Notes under the pieces: generated by a model
What the model was told of the DNA's origin: nothing
The model's database searches: none
The model's input: only the letters and a program-made list of their open reading frames with translations
In this document: positions 53,282-63,125 of the stretch, one piece after another
Layout of the letters: each line of letters begins with the position of its first letter
How positions within the stretch are numbered: the stretch's first letter is position 1
Position numbers and translations under genes: made by a program
Source of the DNA: an uncultured Rhodospirillaceae bacterium
GTDB taxonomy: Bacteria; Pseudomonadota; Alphaproteobacteria; UBA8366
Direction of reading: 5' to 3'
Assembly: GCA_913043025.1 (NCBI GenBank)
Contig: CAJWLM010000001.1
Coordinates: 124,001 to 188,000 of the forward strand
Length of the DNA stretch: 64,000 bases

Positions 53282-53707
53282 ATGAAGATTGCTGCACATT
53301 TAAAGTTAGCTAAAAGTTGGACAACGACACTTGCAAAGCTTGATCCTGAAAACGATCATCTGGCGATATTAGAATTTTCTATGATGCTCGGTACAACCTT
53401 AATGAATGCCGTTTTGCACAAACGCGGTATTACAGACGAGTCCTTCGATCAGAACCATACTAACCGGCCGCCTTTTTCTAAAGAAATGATGACAAAAGTT
53501 ACTCCTGATATCTCGAAAATGATGGAAATGATGGCCTTCATTGAAAGTGCTCGTAACTTACATTGCCGGGCAATAGGTCATGATCGTACTGCTCCTCGTG
53601 TGTTGCCGAAATGGGAGCTCAACGTTGTGAGTCAGTGCGCAATTCGTCTTAGAACGATACAAGCTTTTGCCGATGTTGTTATGCAAGAGAAATCGAACTG
53701 TGATTAG
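53282..53707 (+). CDS. Unrecognised small helical protein, tandem paralogue 2
   Basis: This 141-residue paralogue of the preceding gene starts 9 bases after its stop. Shared core: HLKLAKSW, DPENDHLAILEF, MMLGTTLMNAVLHKRGI, FDQNHTNRPPFSKE. It differs in the C-terminal third, where HCRAIGHDRTAP replaces YCRGISGKLRDP. No catalytic residues are obvious, although DH, HKRG and QNHTxRPP are invariant and could bind a ligand or metal. The two proteins may form a heterodimer. Function unknown; I would not assign a family. Confidence 0.78.
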   Translation: MKIAAHLKLAKSWTTTLAKLDPENDHLAILEFSMMLGTTLMNAVLHKRGITDESFDQNHTNRPPFSKEMMTKVTPDISKMMEMMAFIESARNLHCRAIGHDRTAPRVLPKWELNVVSQCAIRLRTIQAFADVVMQEKSNCD

Positions 53708-54199
53708 AACTTGATATATCGTAAACTCAGAGAATATAGTTGGGTGTAAACGTTGACTGCAGACTGATGCCAGGCAGGCGCCATCGCGTTCGTCAAACGT
53801 CTTTACCAGCGAGAAAAATTAATCAAAATACTTCATGAGACTGAACTATCATTCTAGGGACATATTATGGACGTGACACCAAGGTAGTCTTTCGGCAGAA
53901 TTGTATAAGATGCACCGTCAGATGCTTGGACCGGTCTTGATCAAAGTTGGGGCCAAATAAACTATGCTTAGAGCCTTGACCGCGTTTTAAAGGCTACTGA
54001 TCAAGTTGTAACTACAAAATAGACTGCATCATAAATAGTCACAAAATTTTGGCAGAGCACAAAATATAGGCGTTGACGGGTTCTTTCCCTTTAAATAGTT
54101 ATATTTTACAGGGGGTTAGCAAACGGCATAGATAGTGCACTGCCCAACACCTTGGTTTTATTGAGATTTTTTATTGAAGCGTAAGAATAGGGGCCTCAA
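53708..54199. other. Intergenic region before the Anbu operon
   Basis: This is 492 bases with no open frame of coding character. A possible promoter for the next operon is TTGACG (54073-54078) with TAGTTA 17 bases later (54096-54101); a TATATT box also lies at 54100-54105 but at an unusual 21-base spacing. No RNA fold or repeat stands out. Confidence 0.4.
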
Positions 54200-55624
54200 T
54201 TGTTTGATGAGATGTCCACCGACAAGGGTGTTGTCAGACCTCCTTACAAGGTCCTATCAAAGTGGATCGAAAAAGTTGGCATAGAGTTTTTACGACAGCG
54301 CAGTGAGGAAGCCGAAACTATTTTTCAGAGGTTAGGGGTCACATTTTCTGTCTATTCTGATGGTGGAGATCCGGAGCGCTTGATCCCCTTTGACGTCATA
54401 CCGCGTATTTATGATGCCGAAGAGTGGAGATTTCTATCTGCCGGGATTATCCAGCGTTCTCGAGCCCTAAACGCTTTTCTATTTGATATCTATCATCGTG
54501 GTGAAATTTTACGCGCTGGTGTGGTCCCTACGGGATTGGTCTATCAAAATCAAAGTTTTATTCCAGAAATGGTATCTGTAGATCCGCCACACGGCATCTA
54601 CAGCCCAATAACTGGAATTGATTTGGTTCGAACAGGTGTAAATGACTTTTATGTGTTAGAAGATAACTGTCGCATTCCTTCTGGCGTTAGCTATATGATG
54701 GATAATCGCGAAATTATGATGCGAATGTTTCCAGATCTTTTTTCAAAAATAAGCATCGAACCCGTAGACCAATATCCTGATGGACTGAGGAAAACCTTGC
54801 TTGAGCTCGCGCCGAGTAATGCTTCGGAGGACCCGAATGTAGTAATATTAACGCCTGGAATGCATAATTCCGCTTTTTATGAGCATTCTTATTTAGCAGA
54901 CCAAATGGGTATTGACCTAGTTGAGTCACAGGATCTATTCGTCGAGGACCGTGTGGTTTGGATGCGAACAACCTTAGGTCCAAAGAGGGTTGACGTTATA
55001 TATCGTCGCGTAGATGATACGTTTTTAGATCCATTGTTTTTCCGACCCGATAGTCTCTTAGGAGTTATTGGGCTTTTCGACGCTTACCGGCATGGAAATG
55101 TAACTCTTTGTTCCGCACCAGGGGCTGGAGTTGCTGATGATAAAGCCGTTTACGCTTTCGTTCCAAAAATGATTGAGTTTTATCTTGGCCAGAAACCAAT
55201 TCTGAAGAATGTGAAGACCTGGCTATGTGGTGTGGCAGACGATTGCGCCTTTGTTCTTGATAACCTGAGCGAACTTGTGGTTAAGGAAGTGCATGCTTCC
55301 GGTGGATATGGAATGTTGATTGGTCCTGCAGCGACTTCGGCCGCATTAGCAGATTATTCTGCACGTATTCGTGACAACCCATCCAATTTTATTGCGCAGC
55401 CAACTCTCGCGTTATCAACTCTGGGCACACTTTGTGGCGACGCCCTTTCAGGTCGCCACGTAGATTTTCGCCCGTTTTGTCTTATTGGGGAAAAAGAACG
55501 GCTTGTGGCTGGTGGGTTAACTCGGGTTGCTCTTACGGAGGGCTCATTAGTGGTAAATTCGAGTCAGGGTGGTGGAGTTAAGGACACATGGGTTTTGGCT
55601 GACAATAAATTTGGCTTTCGGTAA
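54200..55624 (+). CDS. Circularly permuted ATP-grasp type 2 protein
   Basis: This 474-residue protein begins MFDEMSTDKGVVRPPYKVL and has FQRLGVTFSVY, RLIPFDVIPRI, EDNCRIPSGVSYMMDNRE, MVEVHASGGYGMLIGPAA and PFCLIGEKERLVAGGLTRVAL, all typical of the permuted ATP-grasp family that occurs with alpha-E proteins and Anbu. It probably forms amide or peptide-like bonds using ATP. The start is TTG 54200, supported by GGGG and by alignment of MFDEM with family starts; ATG 54212 is the alternative. It is the first gene of a four-gene operon. Confidence 0.9.
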   Translation: MFDEMSTDKGVVRPPYKVLSKWIEKVGIEFLRQRSEEAETIFQRLGVTFSVYSDGGDPERLIPFDVIPRIYDAEEWRFLSAGIIQRSRALNAFLFDIYHRGEILRAGVVPTGLVYQNQSFIPEMVSVDPPHGIYSPITGIDLVRTGVNDFYVLEDNCRIPSGVSYMMDNREIMMRMFPDLFSKISIEPVDQYPDGLRKTLLELAPSNASEDPNVVILTPGMHNSAFYEHSYLADQMGIDLVESQDLFVEDRVVWMRTTLGPKRVDVIYRRVDDTFLDPLFFRPDSLLGVIGLFDAYRHGNVTLCSAPGAGVADDKAVYAFVPKMIEFYLGQKPILKNVKTWLCGVADDCAFVLDNLSELVVKEVHASGGYGMLIGPAATSAALADYSARIRDNPSNFIAQPTLALSTLGTLCGDALSGRHVDFRPFCLIGEKERLVAGGLTRVALTEGSLVVNSSQGGGVKDTWVLADNKFGFR

Positions 55625-55630
55625 GGAACG

Positions 55631-56584
55631 ATGCTGAGCAGAACAGCAGAGAATTTATTTTGGATTGCTCGATACATAGAGAGAGCGGAGTCTATGGCTC
55701 GTCTCATTGAAATGGGTTGCCGTATGGCGATGCTACCAACATTTGCTGGTCGAGAGGAGTGGCGTTCTATTTTAATAGCGGCACAATCGCATAGACACCC
55801 TTTATCAGATCGTCGTGTTAATGAGGCTGAAGTTATTAATGAGTTGATGCTGAATCTTGAAAATCCTTCATCCATCGCAAGCTGCTTGAAGAGTGCGCGC
55901 AATAATGGTCGAAATGTCAGGTCAGCAATTACTCAAGAAATGTGGGAGGCACTCAATGATGGGTGGGGGCGTCTGTCAAACATAGATGGGGTCTCCGTTC
56001 AAAGAGATCTTCCAAGTCTCCTCGATTGGGTCAAACAACATTCATCTGTATTTAGAGGAGCTGCGGAAACCGGTATGATACGCGATGATGGGTACAATTT
56101 TTTAAGGATCGGTGGCGCGTTAGAGCGTGCTGATATGACATTGAGACTTTTGGACATAAAGTATTACGTTCTTTTGCCAGAAATTGACAAGATAGGCGGT
56201 GGCCGTGATCACCACCAATGGACAAGTATCTTGCATGCATTGTCGGCAACGCGGGCATATCAGTGGGTCTATCGTGGTGATTTCAGTCCATGGCGGATAG
56301 CAGACTTTCTCGTATTGAATCGTTCTTTCCCTAGGTCAGTTAATTTTTGTTATCAACAATTGGGGCATTTCTTGTCGTTATTGCATAATGGCTCAGGTTA
56401 CTCAGACCATTGTTATGATATTGCGCAGGAGATGATTTCAAAAATGGCAGAAGTGGGAATGGGGGAAATCTTCCGAGATGGACTGCATGAATTTATAGTT
56501 GATGCAATTGCCCACACTGATCGTTTGAATTCTGCAATCTCACATTCATATTATTTCGAACCGTCCCATGCTGTTAACTATTAA
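55631..56584 (+). CDS. Alpha-E domain protein (DUF403)
   Basis: The 317-residue all-helical protein starts MLSRTAENLFWIARYIERAESMARLIE, the alpha-E family signature, and has REEWRSILIAA, NARNNGRNVRSAITQEMWEALN and PRSVNFCYQQL. It contains no known catalytic residues. It follows the ATP-grasp gene by 6 bases and overlaps the transglutaminase gene by 17 bases. In this conserved operon it is thought to work with the ATP-grasp protein in a peptide-modification system. Confidence 0.93.
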   Translation: MLSRTAENLFWIARYIERAESMARLIEMGCRMAMLPTFAGREEWRSILIAAQSHRHPLSDRRVNEAEVINELMLNLENPSSIASCLKSARNNGRNVRSAITQEMWEALNDGWGRLSNIDGVSVQRDLPSLLDWVKQHSSVFRGAAETGMIRDDGYNFLRIGGALERADMTLRLLDIKYYVLLPEIDKIGGGRDHHQWTSILHALSATRAYQWVYRGDFSPWRIADFLVLNRSFPRSVNFCYQQLGHFLSLLHNGSGYSDHCYDIAQEMISKMAEVGMGEIFRDGLHEFIVDAIAHTDRLNSAISHSYYFEPSHAVNY

Positions 56585-57374
56585 ACATCGAACAACATAT
56601 GAATATGAGGTTGACCCTTACAGGGTCGGCTTGCGACTAATGATGTTTCCGAGAAATCTGCCTGCACAGAATGTTCAACATTGGGCTATCACAGTAAACG
56701 GCGAGGTCATCAATAAGCAATTTGAAAATGCCTTCGGCGAAGGCGAGGCTATTTGGCTTGCTTATGAGCCTGAGACACCCCTTGAGCTAATCGCGGAGGG
56801 TATTTTTGAGGTAAAGGACAATTCTGGTGTCGTTTGTGTTTCAGAAAGAAAAGTACCTAGCGAAATTTTTCTTCGCCAAACTCACTTGACACAGCCTGAT
56901 GAGGCCATTCGCAAATTGGCGCTAGGATTGCCGTCAAAGGCTTCGCTAGAAATGGCCCATGCATTATCCAATATAATTTCCGAAAGAATACTATATTTGC
57001 CTGGCAAAACTGACTCGGCGACTACGGCGGCTGACGTGCTCAAAAATGGGGCGGGGGTCTGCCAAGACCACACTCATTTGATGATAAGTATAGCGAGAGA
57101 AATTGGTGTTCCTGCTCGTTATGTGGTTGGATATTTATTTGAACCTGATAGAAAGGATGAGTTAAGGGAAACTCATGCATGGGCAGAATTACAAATAGAT
57201 GGGCTTGGTTGGGTTGGCTTTGACCCATCCAATCAAGTGTGCCCGACAGATCATTATGTACGTTTGACATCAGGGTTTGACGCAAATGATGCAGCACCAA
57301 TAAGCGGAATATTGGTGGGCACTTGTGCAGAGACTATGGATGTGGAAGTTAGTGTTGACTGCGTATCCCAATAA
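56568..57374 (+). CDS. Transglutaminase-like cysteine peptidase family protein
   Basis: The 268-residue protein has the N-terminal beta domain typical of the bacterial type (TIKHRTTYEYEVDPYRVGLRLMMFPRN) and the transglutaminase catalytic triad Cys165 (GAGVCQDHTHLM), His203 (ETHAWAEL) and Asp219 (VGFDPSNQ). No signal peptide, so it is cytosolic. The enzyme may hydrolyse or form isopeptide bonds. It overlaps the alpha-E gene and precedes the Anbu gene by 15 bases. Confidence 0.93.
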   Translation: MLLTIKHRTTYEYEVDPYRVGLRLMMFPRNLPAQNVQHWAITVNGEVINKQFENAFGEGEAIWLAYEPETPLELIAEGIFEVKDNSGVVCVSERKVPSEIFLRQTHLTQPDEAIRKLALGLPSKASLEMAHALSNIISERILYLPGKTDSATTAADVLKNGAGVCQDHTHLMISIAREIGVPARYVVGYLFEPDRKDELRETHAWAELQIDGLGWVGFDPSNQVCPTDHYVRLTSGFDANDAAPISGILVGTCAETMDVEVSVDCVSQ

Positions 57375-57389
57375 AATAGGTGACAAGAT

Positions 57390-58127
57390 ATGACGTATTG
57401 CGTCGGCATAAAAATTTCAGATGGTTTGGTATTTCTATCGGACACGCGAACCAATGCCGGTGTCGATAATATTGCACGATTTCGGAAGATGTTTACTTGG
57501 TCTATCAGGGGAAAACGCGCAATTGCGATAATGGCCTCGGGTAACCTATCAATTACACAAGGTGTCATAACTCGATTGAATCAAGATATTCAACGTTCAC
57601 AAACTGATGATGTTGAGTGCATTCTTAATGCAGACACTATGTTTAGGGTCGCTCAACTTGTGGGTAAAAAAATGAAAGGTATTCAACAAAGTCATAGTGA
57701 GGACCTTGAGGCGCACGGTGAGGCTTCCAGTGCGACGTTAATAGTGGGCGGTCAGCGATTAGGTGGTCGGCATCGGCTTTTTCAAATTTATTCGGCTGGA
57801 AACTTTATTGAAGCTACCCCTGATACTCCATATTTTCAGATTGGCGAGCACAAATATGGCAAACCAATTTTGGACCGAGTGCTGACCATTAACACACCTT
57901 TGAAGGATGCTATCAAGGCTGCAATGGTCTCAATGGACTCTACGTTGAGGAGTAATTTATCTGTTGGTATGCCATTAGATATAGCTGCAGTCAGAGGTGA
58001 CACCTTGGCTTTTACCCATCATAGAAGAATCGATGTCGATGATTCAAATTTTCTAAATATTACAAACAGCTGGTCTCTGGCACTGCGTGATGCTTTTCAA
58101 ACCCTTCCCGAACTCAAAGGTAATTAA
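57390..58127 (+). CDS. Anbu (ancestral proteasome beta-subunit-type) peptidase
   Basis: The 245-residue protein begins MTYCVGIKISDGLVFLSDTRTNAG, so Met removal exposes Thr as the N-terminal nucleophile, and contains RKMFTW and IMASGNLSITQ, the Anbu subgroup form of the proteasome fold. Anbu assembles into open helical or ring forms and sits with ATP-grasp, alpha-E and transglutaminase genes, as here. Substrate unknown. It ends the operon; no terminator hairpin is obvious in the 178-base convergent spacer. Confidence 0.94.
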   Translation: MTYCVGIKISDGLVFLSDTRTNAGVDNIARFRKMFTWSIRGKRAIAIMASGNLSITQGVITRLNQDIQRSQTDDVECILNADTMFRVAQLVGKKMKGIQQSHSEDLEAHGEASSATLIVGGQRLGGRHRLFQIYSAGNFIEATPDTPYFQIGEHKYGKPILDRVLTINTPLKDAIKAAMVSMDSTLRSNLSVGMPLDIAAVRGDTLAFTHHRRIDVDDSNFLNITNSWSLALRDAFQTLPELKGN

Positions 58128-58305
58128 CGCCACAGATGATTAATAACTGGAACGCAGAATTCCGGCGCATTAAAATCAAACTCAATTGTTTTAGTGAAAA
58201 AAGCTTATTTATCTGTCAAAAAAACTTCGTACACTACTTTATAAATAACAATAATTTTTATCGTAGATAAATTGACAAAAAAACCGAAGGTATTGGGACT
58301 TCACT

Positions 58306-59913
58306 TTAAAATGCATATGCAACGCCACCGCCAGCTCGTGGATCAGCACCACCTCGTGCCCTGCCGTTTTCATCGATGCTAATTAGATGTGCCATTGACA
58401 TATCCATAGCGAAACTTTCTGGTTTGTGGGTCACAGAATGGCCCATCTTTTTAAGCTCAGAAATCACGAATGTCGGCACGGTCGCCTCTGCGTGTATACC
58501 ATTTCCCTCACAATGTATACGCGGCACCGTTACTGCCTCTACTGGAGACATATTGAAATCTAAAACATTTATAATCGATTGAAGAACTGCGCTGATGATT
58601 ACGCTGCCTCCTGGAGCGCCCGCAATTAGAATAGGCCTCCCATCCTTAAATATCATTGTTGGCACCATGCCTGTGGTTCTCGCTTTTCCTGGCGCAATTG
58701 AATTTCTATTTCCCGGTATGGGGTCGAATAACTTCATGGAATTATTATAAGTGAAGCCTAAGCCCGGTGTTGTAACACCAGAACTGGTGCCGAGCGTATG
58801 AGTAACAGCAACCGCATTTCCGTCTGCGTCATAAACGCAGAGATGAGTTGTGCAAGATGGTGGTTCTTCCATGTCTGTTTGAGGGTTAACACCATTTTTT
58901 AACTCTTCTACCCATTGCTTTGCACGTTTTTCGGAAATTAGCATTTCGGTAGGTGTTTCTGTGAATATTGGATCACCAAGGTGGTTGTTGCGATCATGAT
59001 GTGCAGCCGCCATGGCTCTTGCGATAAAATCTAAATGATGAGCGCTAGTATGGGGGTAATGAGCAAGTGGAATATGATCAAGGATATGAAGCATTTCTAT
59101 AATGGTTGCACCACTGCCTGGCGGAGGATTGGACCGAACAGTTAGTCCTCTATAGGTTCCCGCAAGTGGCTCACACTCAGATGGCGAGTAGCTCTCGAGA
59201 TCGTTACGGGTAACAAAAGAACCATTTTTCTCTAAATCATTGGCGATAACCGTGGCCAAGTCGCCTGAATAAAAATCCTTGTATCCTGCTTCTGCTAACC
59301 TCGTTAAAGTATCTGCATAATCGGGCTGTTTAAAAAGCTCACCTTCATTATATAAACGCCCTTCCGGATGAAGATACACACGGGCGCATTCATCTGTCGC
59401 TCTTATTCGGGTGATGCCGTCTGGAATTCCTTCCATTCGATAGCGGGTCCACACCCGTCTAGTATAGGGCGTCATTATAAGTCCATTGCGGGCGTAGTCT
59501 ATGGCGGGCTGAAGGAGCTCAGCCCAAGGGCGAGAACATAATTTTTCATGAAAGACACCAAACCCTGCTGGAGTCCCTGGCGTCATGATGGCCGTATAGC
59601 CAAGTTCAGATCGAAAGTCATCAAATAGTGAATAGCCAGACACCTCCGTTCGGCCTTTAAAATCTTTCATCCACATGTCTGACGTTACATTAGCTCCTGC
59701 GGTGGAGTGAAAATCAATCATCCCACTTTGACCTGTGGCGGCACTGAAATACTGTAACGTTCCCATCCCACCAATACCGCACATAAATGGGTCACAAATC
59801 ATTTGAGCAAATGCGGCTGCAAGTGCGGCATCGAATGCCGTTCCTCCATCACTCAAAACCGTTGCTCCCACGTCGGCAGCTCGTGGTTGAGGGCACACAA
59901 CAACACCTTTCAT
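58306..59913 (-). CDS. ggt: Gamma-glutamyltransferase-family Ntn hydrolase
   Basis: The 535-residue precursor has TPGTPAGFGVFHEKL, NPPPGSGATIIEMLHIL and, near residue 355, CTTHLCVYDADGNAVAV. Cleavage before Thr355 would release the small subunit with Thr as nucleophile. SIAPGKARTTGMVPTM and GAPGGS (substrate site) are also kept. Unlike the periplasmic E. coli enzyme it has no signal peptide (MKGVVVCPQPRAADVG), so it may be cytosolic and could act on gamma-glutamyl amides or cephalosporin-like substrates. It is divergent from three amidase genes, with a 98-base spacer that must hold both promoters. Confidence 0.9.
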   Translation of the reverse strand: MKGVVVCPQPRAADVGATVLSDGGTAFDAALAAAFAQMICDPFMCGIGGMGTLQYFSAATGQSGMIDFHSTAGANVTSDMWMKDFKGRTEVSGYSLFDDFRSELGYTAIMTPGTPAGFGVFHEKLCSRPWAELLQPAIDYARNGLIMTPYTRRVWTRYRMEGIPDGITRIRATDECARVYLHPEGRLYNEGELFKQPDYADTLTRLAEAGYKDFYSGDLATVIANDLEKNGSFVTRNDLESYSPSECEPLAGTYRGLTVRSNPPPGSGATIIEMLHILDHIPLAHYPHTSAHHLDFIARAMAAAHHDRNNHLGDPIFTETPTEMLISEKRAKQWVEELKNGVNPQTDMEEPPSCTTHLCVYDADGNAVAVTHTLGTSSGVTTPGLGFTYNNSMKLFDPIPGNRNSIAPGKARTTGMVPTMIFKDGRPILIAGAPGGSVIISAVLQSIINVLDFNMSPVEAVTVPRIHCEGNGIHAEATVPTFVISELKKMGHSVTHKPESFAMDMSMAHLISIDENGRARGGADPRAGGGVAYAF

Positions 59914-60011
59914 AAAAACCTCCTAATCAGATTCTTATCGTTACAGTGGATGGTTAAGTAAGAAATAATGAGATAATATTACAGAAATATATATTAAGGG
60001 AGTAGCATTGT

Positions 60012-61655
60012 ATGTCTGACGAAGTACATTTTCTTTCCATTGGTGAAGCCAGCCGGTTAATTAAGGAGAAGAAATTATCGCCTGTCGAATACGTGGACGC
60101 ACTTCTAGCTCGAATCGAAAATCTTAACCCTATTTTAGATGCCTTTCTTCTTGTGACTGGTGATCAGGCGAGAGCCGCAGCAAAGATGGCCGAAACAGAA
60201 ATCACTGCAGGTCGATACAAAGGTCCACTCCATGGTATCCCGTTTGCCCTCAAAGATATTTACGAGACAAAAGGAATTTTAACTACAGCTCACTCTAAAA
60301 TACTTATCAATAACGTGCCTGATAATGATGCTACTTCCGTAGCGAACTTGAAACAAGCGGGCGGTATTTTGCTTGGTAAATTAGCGACACACGAATTCGC
60401 ACATGGTGGTCCTTCATTGGACTTACCCTGGCCGCCCGCACGCAACCCTTGGGACCTCACTCGGTTTACTGGCGGATCCTCATCTGGATCGGGATGTGGT
60501 GTAGCGGCCGGACTGTTCCCGCTCGCCACCGGTTCGGATACCGGTGGATCGATAAGAGGACCCGCAGGGCTTTGTGGAATAGTCGGTTTAAAACCAACGT
60601 ACGGATTAATAAGCCGGTCAGGCATTATACCCAATTCTTATTCTTATGATCACGCCGGGCCAATGGCATGGAATGTTGAGGATGCAGCTATTGGACTTCA
60701 GGGAATGGTCAGTTACGACCCCGTAGGGGATCCAGCTAGCGTAAAAATAGCCTACCCAGATTACCGTTCAGCACTGACTGGTAATATAAAAGGTTTGCGA
60801 GTTGGTGTGATAAGGCAATTTTACGAGGAAGAAAGTAAATTTCCGGAAACAGTAATTAAAGCAATGAACGAGAGTATTGCTGTTTTTAAAAGTTTAGGTG
60901 CTAACGTGTCTGACGTGCGTGTAAGGCCTTTACAAGAATATCGTATAACAAAACTGATAATGGGAGAATCCGAGATATTCTCCGTCAATTATCCGGATTT
61001 AATAAAGCGGCCTGGTGATTTCGGGCATGATTTTCGAAGTCGTACTATTCCTGCCTGTCTTATTTCGGGAGTTGACTACATGCAGGCAAGCCGACTGCGT
61101 CGGGTCATGATAGCTGAGATGGAGGACATTTATAAAAAATATGATGTCTTGATAACTGCGGGCCAAGGTCCGGCACCCGAGTTTCCAGCTTATAGGTCTA
61201 TTAGCAATTGGACTGGAGGAAAGGCCTCTGTGCAATTCAATGTTGTTTGTGGCCCGTCTATTTCGATATGCAATGGTTTTGACCCCAACGGTTTGCCAGT
61301 GTCGCTAATGATTTCAGGTCGTCCATTTGCAGAAACTACTGTGCTAAATGCTGCTTATGCCGTTGAGAAATCCACATCCTGGCGCAACACACGTCCTCAG
61401 CTCGAACCGGGAATGAAAAAACCACCGACAGGCGTAATACCAGTGAAGCCGGATGTTTCGTCTGTTGATGAACGAACAAAAGTCCGTGCCGCCGCGGCAG
61501 TGGAAAGTGCAGGACTAGAGCTAGATGATTTAATGATGGACGAGGTTTACGAGGCGGCACCCTATATTTATGATATGTCAGAACGTATGCGAAAAGATTT
61601 AACACGTGATGCTGAGCCGGCATCTATCATGGTAGCTCAACCGGCAAATGATTAA
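60012..61655 (+). CDS. Amidase (amidase-signature family), first of three
   Basis: The 547-residue enzyme has the Ser-cisSer-Lys triad: Lys81 (IPFALKDIYETKG), serines 156-158 in FTGGSSSGSGCG and Ser180 in SDTGGSIRGPAG. A ~60-residue C-terminal tail after the usual family end (PTGVIPVKPDVSSVDERTK) resembles an extra helical segment. Substrate unknown; amides, ureides or carbamoyl compounds are possible. GatA is unlikely because no gatB/gatC are near. It begins a run of three amidase genes (26- and 25-base gaps) divergent from ggt. Confidence 0.9.
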   Translation: MSDEVHFLSIGEASRLIKEKKLSPVEYVDALLARIENLNPILDAFLLVTGDQARAAAKMAETEITAGRYKGPLHGIPFALKDIYETKGILTTAHSKILINNVPDNDATSVANLKQAGGILLGKLATHEFAHGGPSLDLPWPPARNPWDLTRFTGGSSSGSGCGVAAGLFPLATGSDTGGSIRGPAGLCGIVGLKPTYGLISRSGIIPNSYSYDHAGPMAWNVEDAAIGLQGMVSYDPVGDPASVKIAYPDYRSALTGNIKGLRVGVIRQFYEEESKFPETVIKAMNESIAVFKSLGANVSDVRVRPLQEYRITKLIMGESEIFSVNYPDLIKRPGDFGHDFRSRTIPACLISGVDYMQASRLRRVMIAEMEDIYKKYDVLITAGQGPAPEFPAYRSISNWTGGKASVQFNVVCGPSISICNGFDPNGLPVSLMISGRPFAETTVLNAAYAVEKSTSWRNTRPQLEPGMKKPPTGVIPVKPDVSSVDERTKVRAAAAVESAGLELDDLMMDEVYEAAPYIYDMSERMRKDLTRDAEPASIMVAQPAND

Positions 61656-61681
61656 ATAAGATCAGTGGACATTGCAGCGGT

Positions 61682-63100
61682 ATGGAGATTCTTAATTTAA
61701 CTATTGCCGAATTAAGTGGAAAAATTTTCTCAAGAGAAATATCACCAATTGAGGTTACTGAAATTTTCTTAGAGCAAATTAATGGGCTCAACCCTATTTT
61801 GAACGCTTTTATAACCGTTGCGAGTGAACGTGCTCGCTCTGAGGCACAGCGCGCAGAGGATGAGCTAGCATTAGGAAATTACAGAGGGCCACTCCACGGA
61901 ATACCCATTGGTGTGAAGGACATTATTGATAGTGAAGGAATTTTAACTACTCATGGGTCGAGTTTCTATAGCAACAATGTTCCTACAGCCGACGCAGAGT
62001 GCGTTAGGCGGTTGCAGGATGCTGGCGCAATAATGATAGGTAAATGTAATACCGCTGAATTCGCGGCGGAGTCTTGCACCAACAATCCGCACTATGGAGC
62101 GTGCAGAAATCCGTGGGATACAAGCCGTGTTCCTTCAGGTTCAAGTGGTGGTTCTGGTGCTGCGGTTGCCGCTAAGATGGTGCCAGGTGCTCTTGGCACT
62201 GACACTGGTGGTTCGGTGAGAGGGCCAGCGGCTATTTGTGGCACGGTCGGGCTTAAGCCCACTTACGGTCGTGTCAGTGTCCGTGGCGTCTTTCCAAATG
62301 CTACGAGCTTGGACCATGTAGGTCCCTTGACGCGAACGGTTCAAGATAATGCCATTTTGTTACAGGGTATCGCGGGGTTCGATCGTGCAGATCCTTTTTG
62401 CCTAGACCTGCCCGTGCCGGATTTTAGCGCAAAACTTGATATGGGTATAAAAGGTGTAAAACTAGCGGTTTGCCCCGACCTTATTGACGTAGAGATAGAC
62501 AAGCCGATTTTAGATGCTTTTGATAAAGCAGTTGAAGTTTTCCGTGACCTGGGGGCAACGGTTGACACAATTCCATGCAGCTTTGCTGCGGAAATAAATC
62601 CTCATCGACGTGCTATTGCTAATGCAGAGTTTTTCAGTGTTCATTGCGATCGGTATGGTGAAAACTTATCTGGATTTGGCAAACGACTTCAAGATCGTTT
62701 GGAGAATGCTCGAAGCACAACGCTTAGAATGTATATCAGTTCGCTTGAACGGCGCAGGTCTCTGAGGCGGCTGATGGTCGACCTCTTAGAGGGGTATTCC
62801 GCACTCTTGACACCGGGCTATCCTTGTTTAGCAGCACCAATAAATACCGAAATGGCTTCTGTGAACGGTAAGGAGGTAGATTTCGTTGGGTTAGGTCGTA
62901 ATTTAGTCGGCCTTCAGAATTTTGTGGGCTTCCCTGGGCTTACTATGCCAACTGGGTATGATCCGGTGTTTGGATTGCCAACGAGTTTACAGATAACAAC
63001 GCTTCCAGGTGAAGAAGCAGAAGCGTTCCGTATAGGCCATGCTTTTGAAGAAGCGACTCCAGACCTTCGTAATCGCGAATGTTTGATCGACAAAGTTTAA
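61682..63100 (+). CDS. Amidase (amidase-signature family), second of three
   Basis: The 472-residue enzyme has Lys79 (IPIGVKDIIDSEG), VPSGSSGGSGAAVAAK and Ser178 in TDTGGSVRGPAA. Length is normal for a single-domain amidase, with no tail like that of the first copy. It is closer to the GatA-like group (HGSSFYSNNVPTADAE) but without partner subunits. It is co-transcribed with its neighbours. The three enzymes are diverged enough that they probably have different substrates rather than being recent duplicates. Confidence 0.9.
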   Translation: MEILNLTIAELSGKIFSREISPIEVTEIFLEQINGLNPILNAFITVASERARSEAQRAEDELALGNYRGPLHGIPIGVKDIIDSEGILTTHGSSFYSNNVPTADAECVRRLQDAGAIMIGKCNTAEFAAESCTNNPHYGACRNPWDTSRVPSGSSGGSGAAVAAKMVPGALGTDTGGSVRGPAAICGTVGLKPTYGRVSVRGVFPNATSLDHVGPLTRTVQDNAILLQGIAGFDRADPFCLDLPVPDFSAKLDMGIKGVKLAVCPDLIDVEIDKPILDAFDKAVEVFRDLGATVDTIPCSFAAEINPHRRAIANAEFFSVHCDRYGENLSGFGKRLQDRLENARSTTLRMYISSLERRRSLRRLMVDLLEGYSALLTPGYPCLAAPINTEMASVNGKEVDFVGLGRNLVGLQNFVGFPGLTMPTGYDPVFGLPTSLQITTLPGEEAEAFRIGHAFEEATPDLRNRECLIDKV

Positions 63101-63125
63101 CAAAAATGAATAAGGAAAAAATCAA

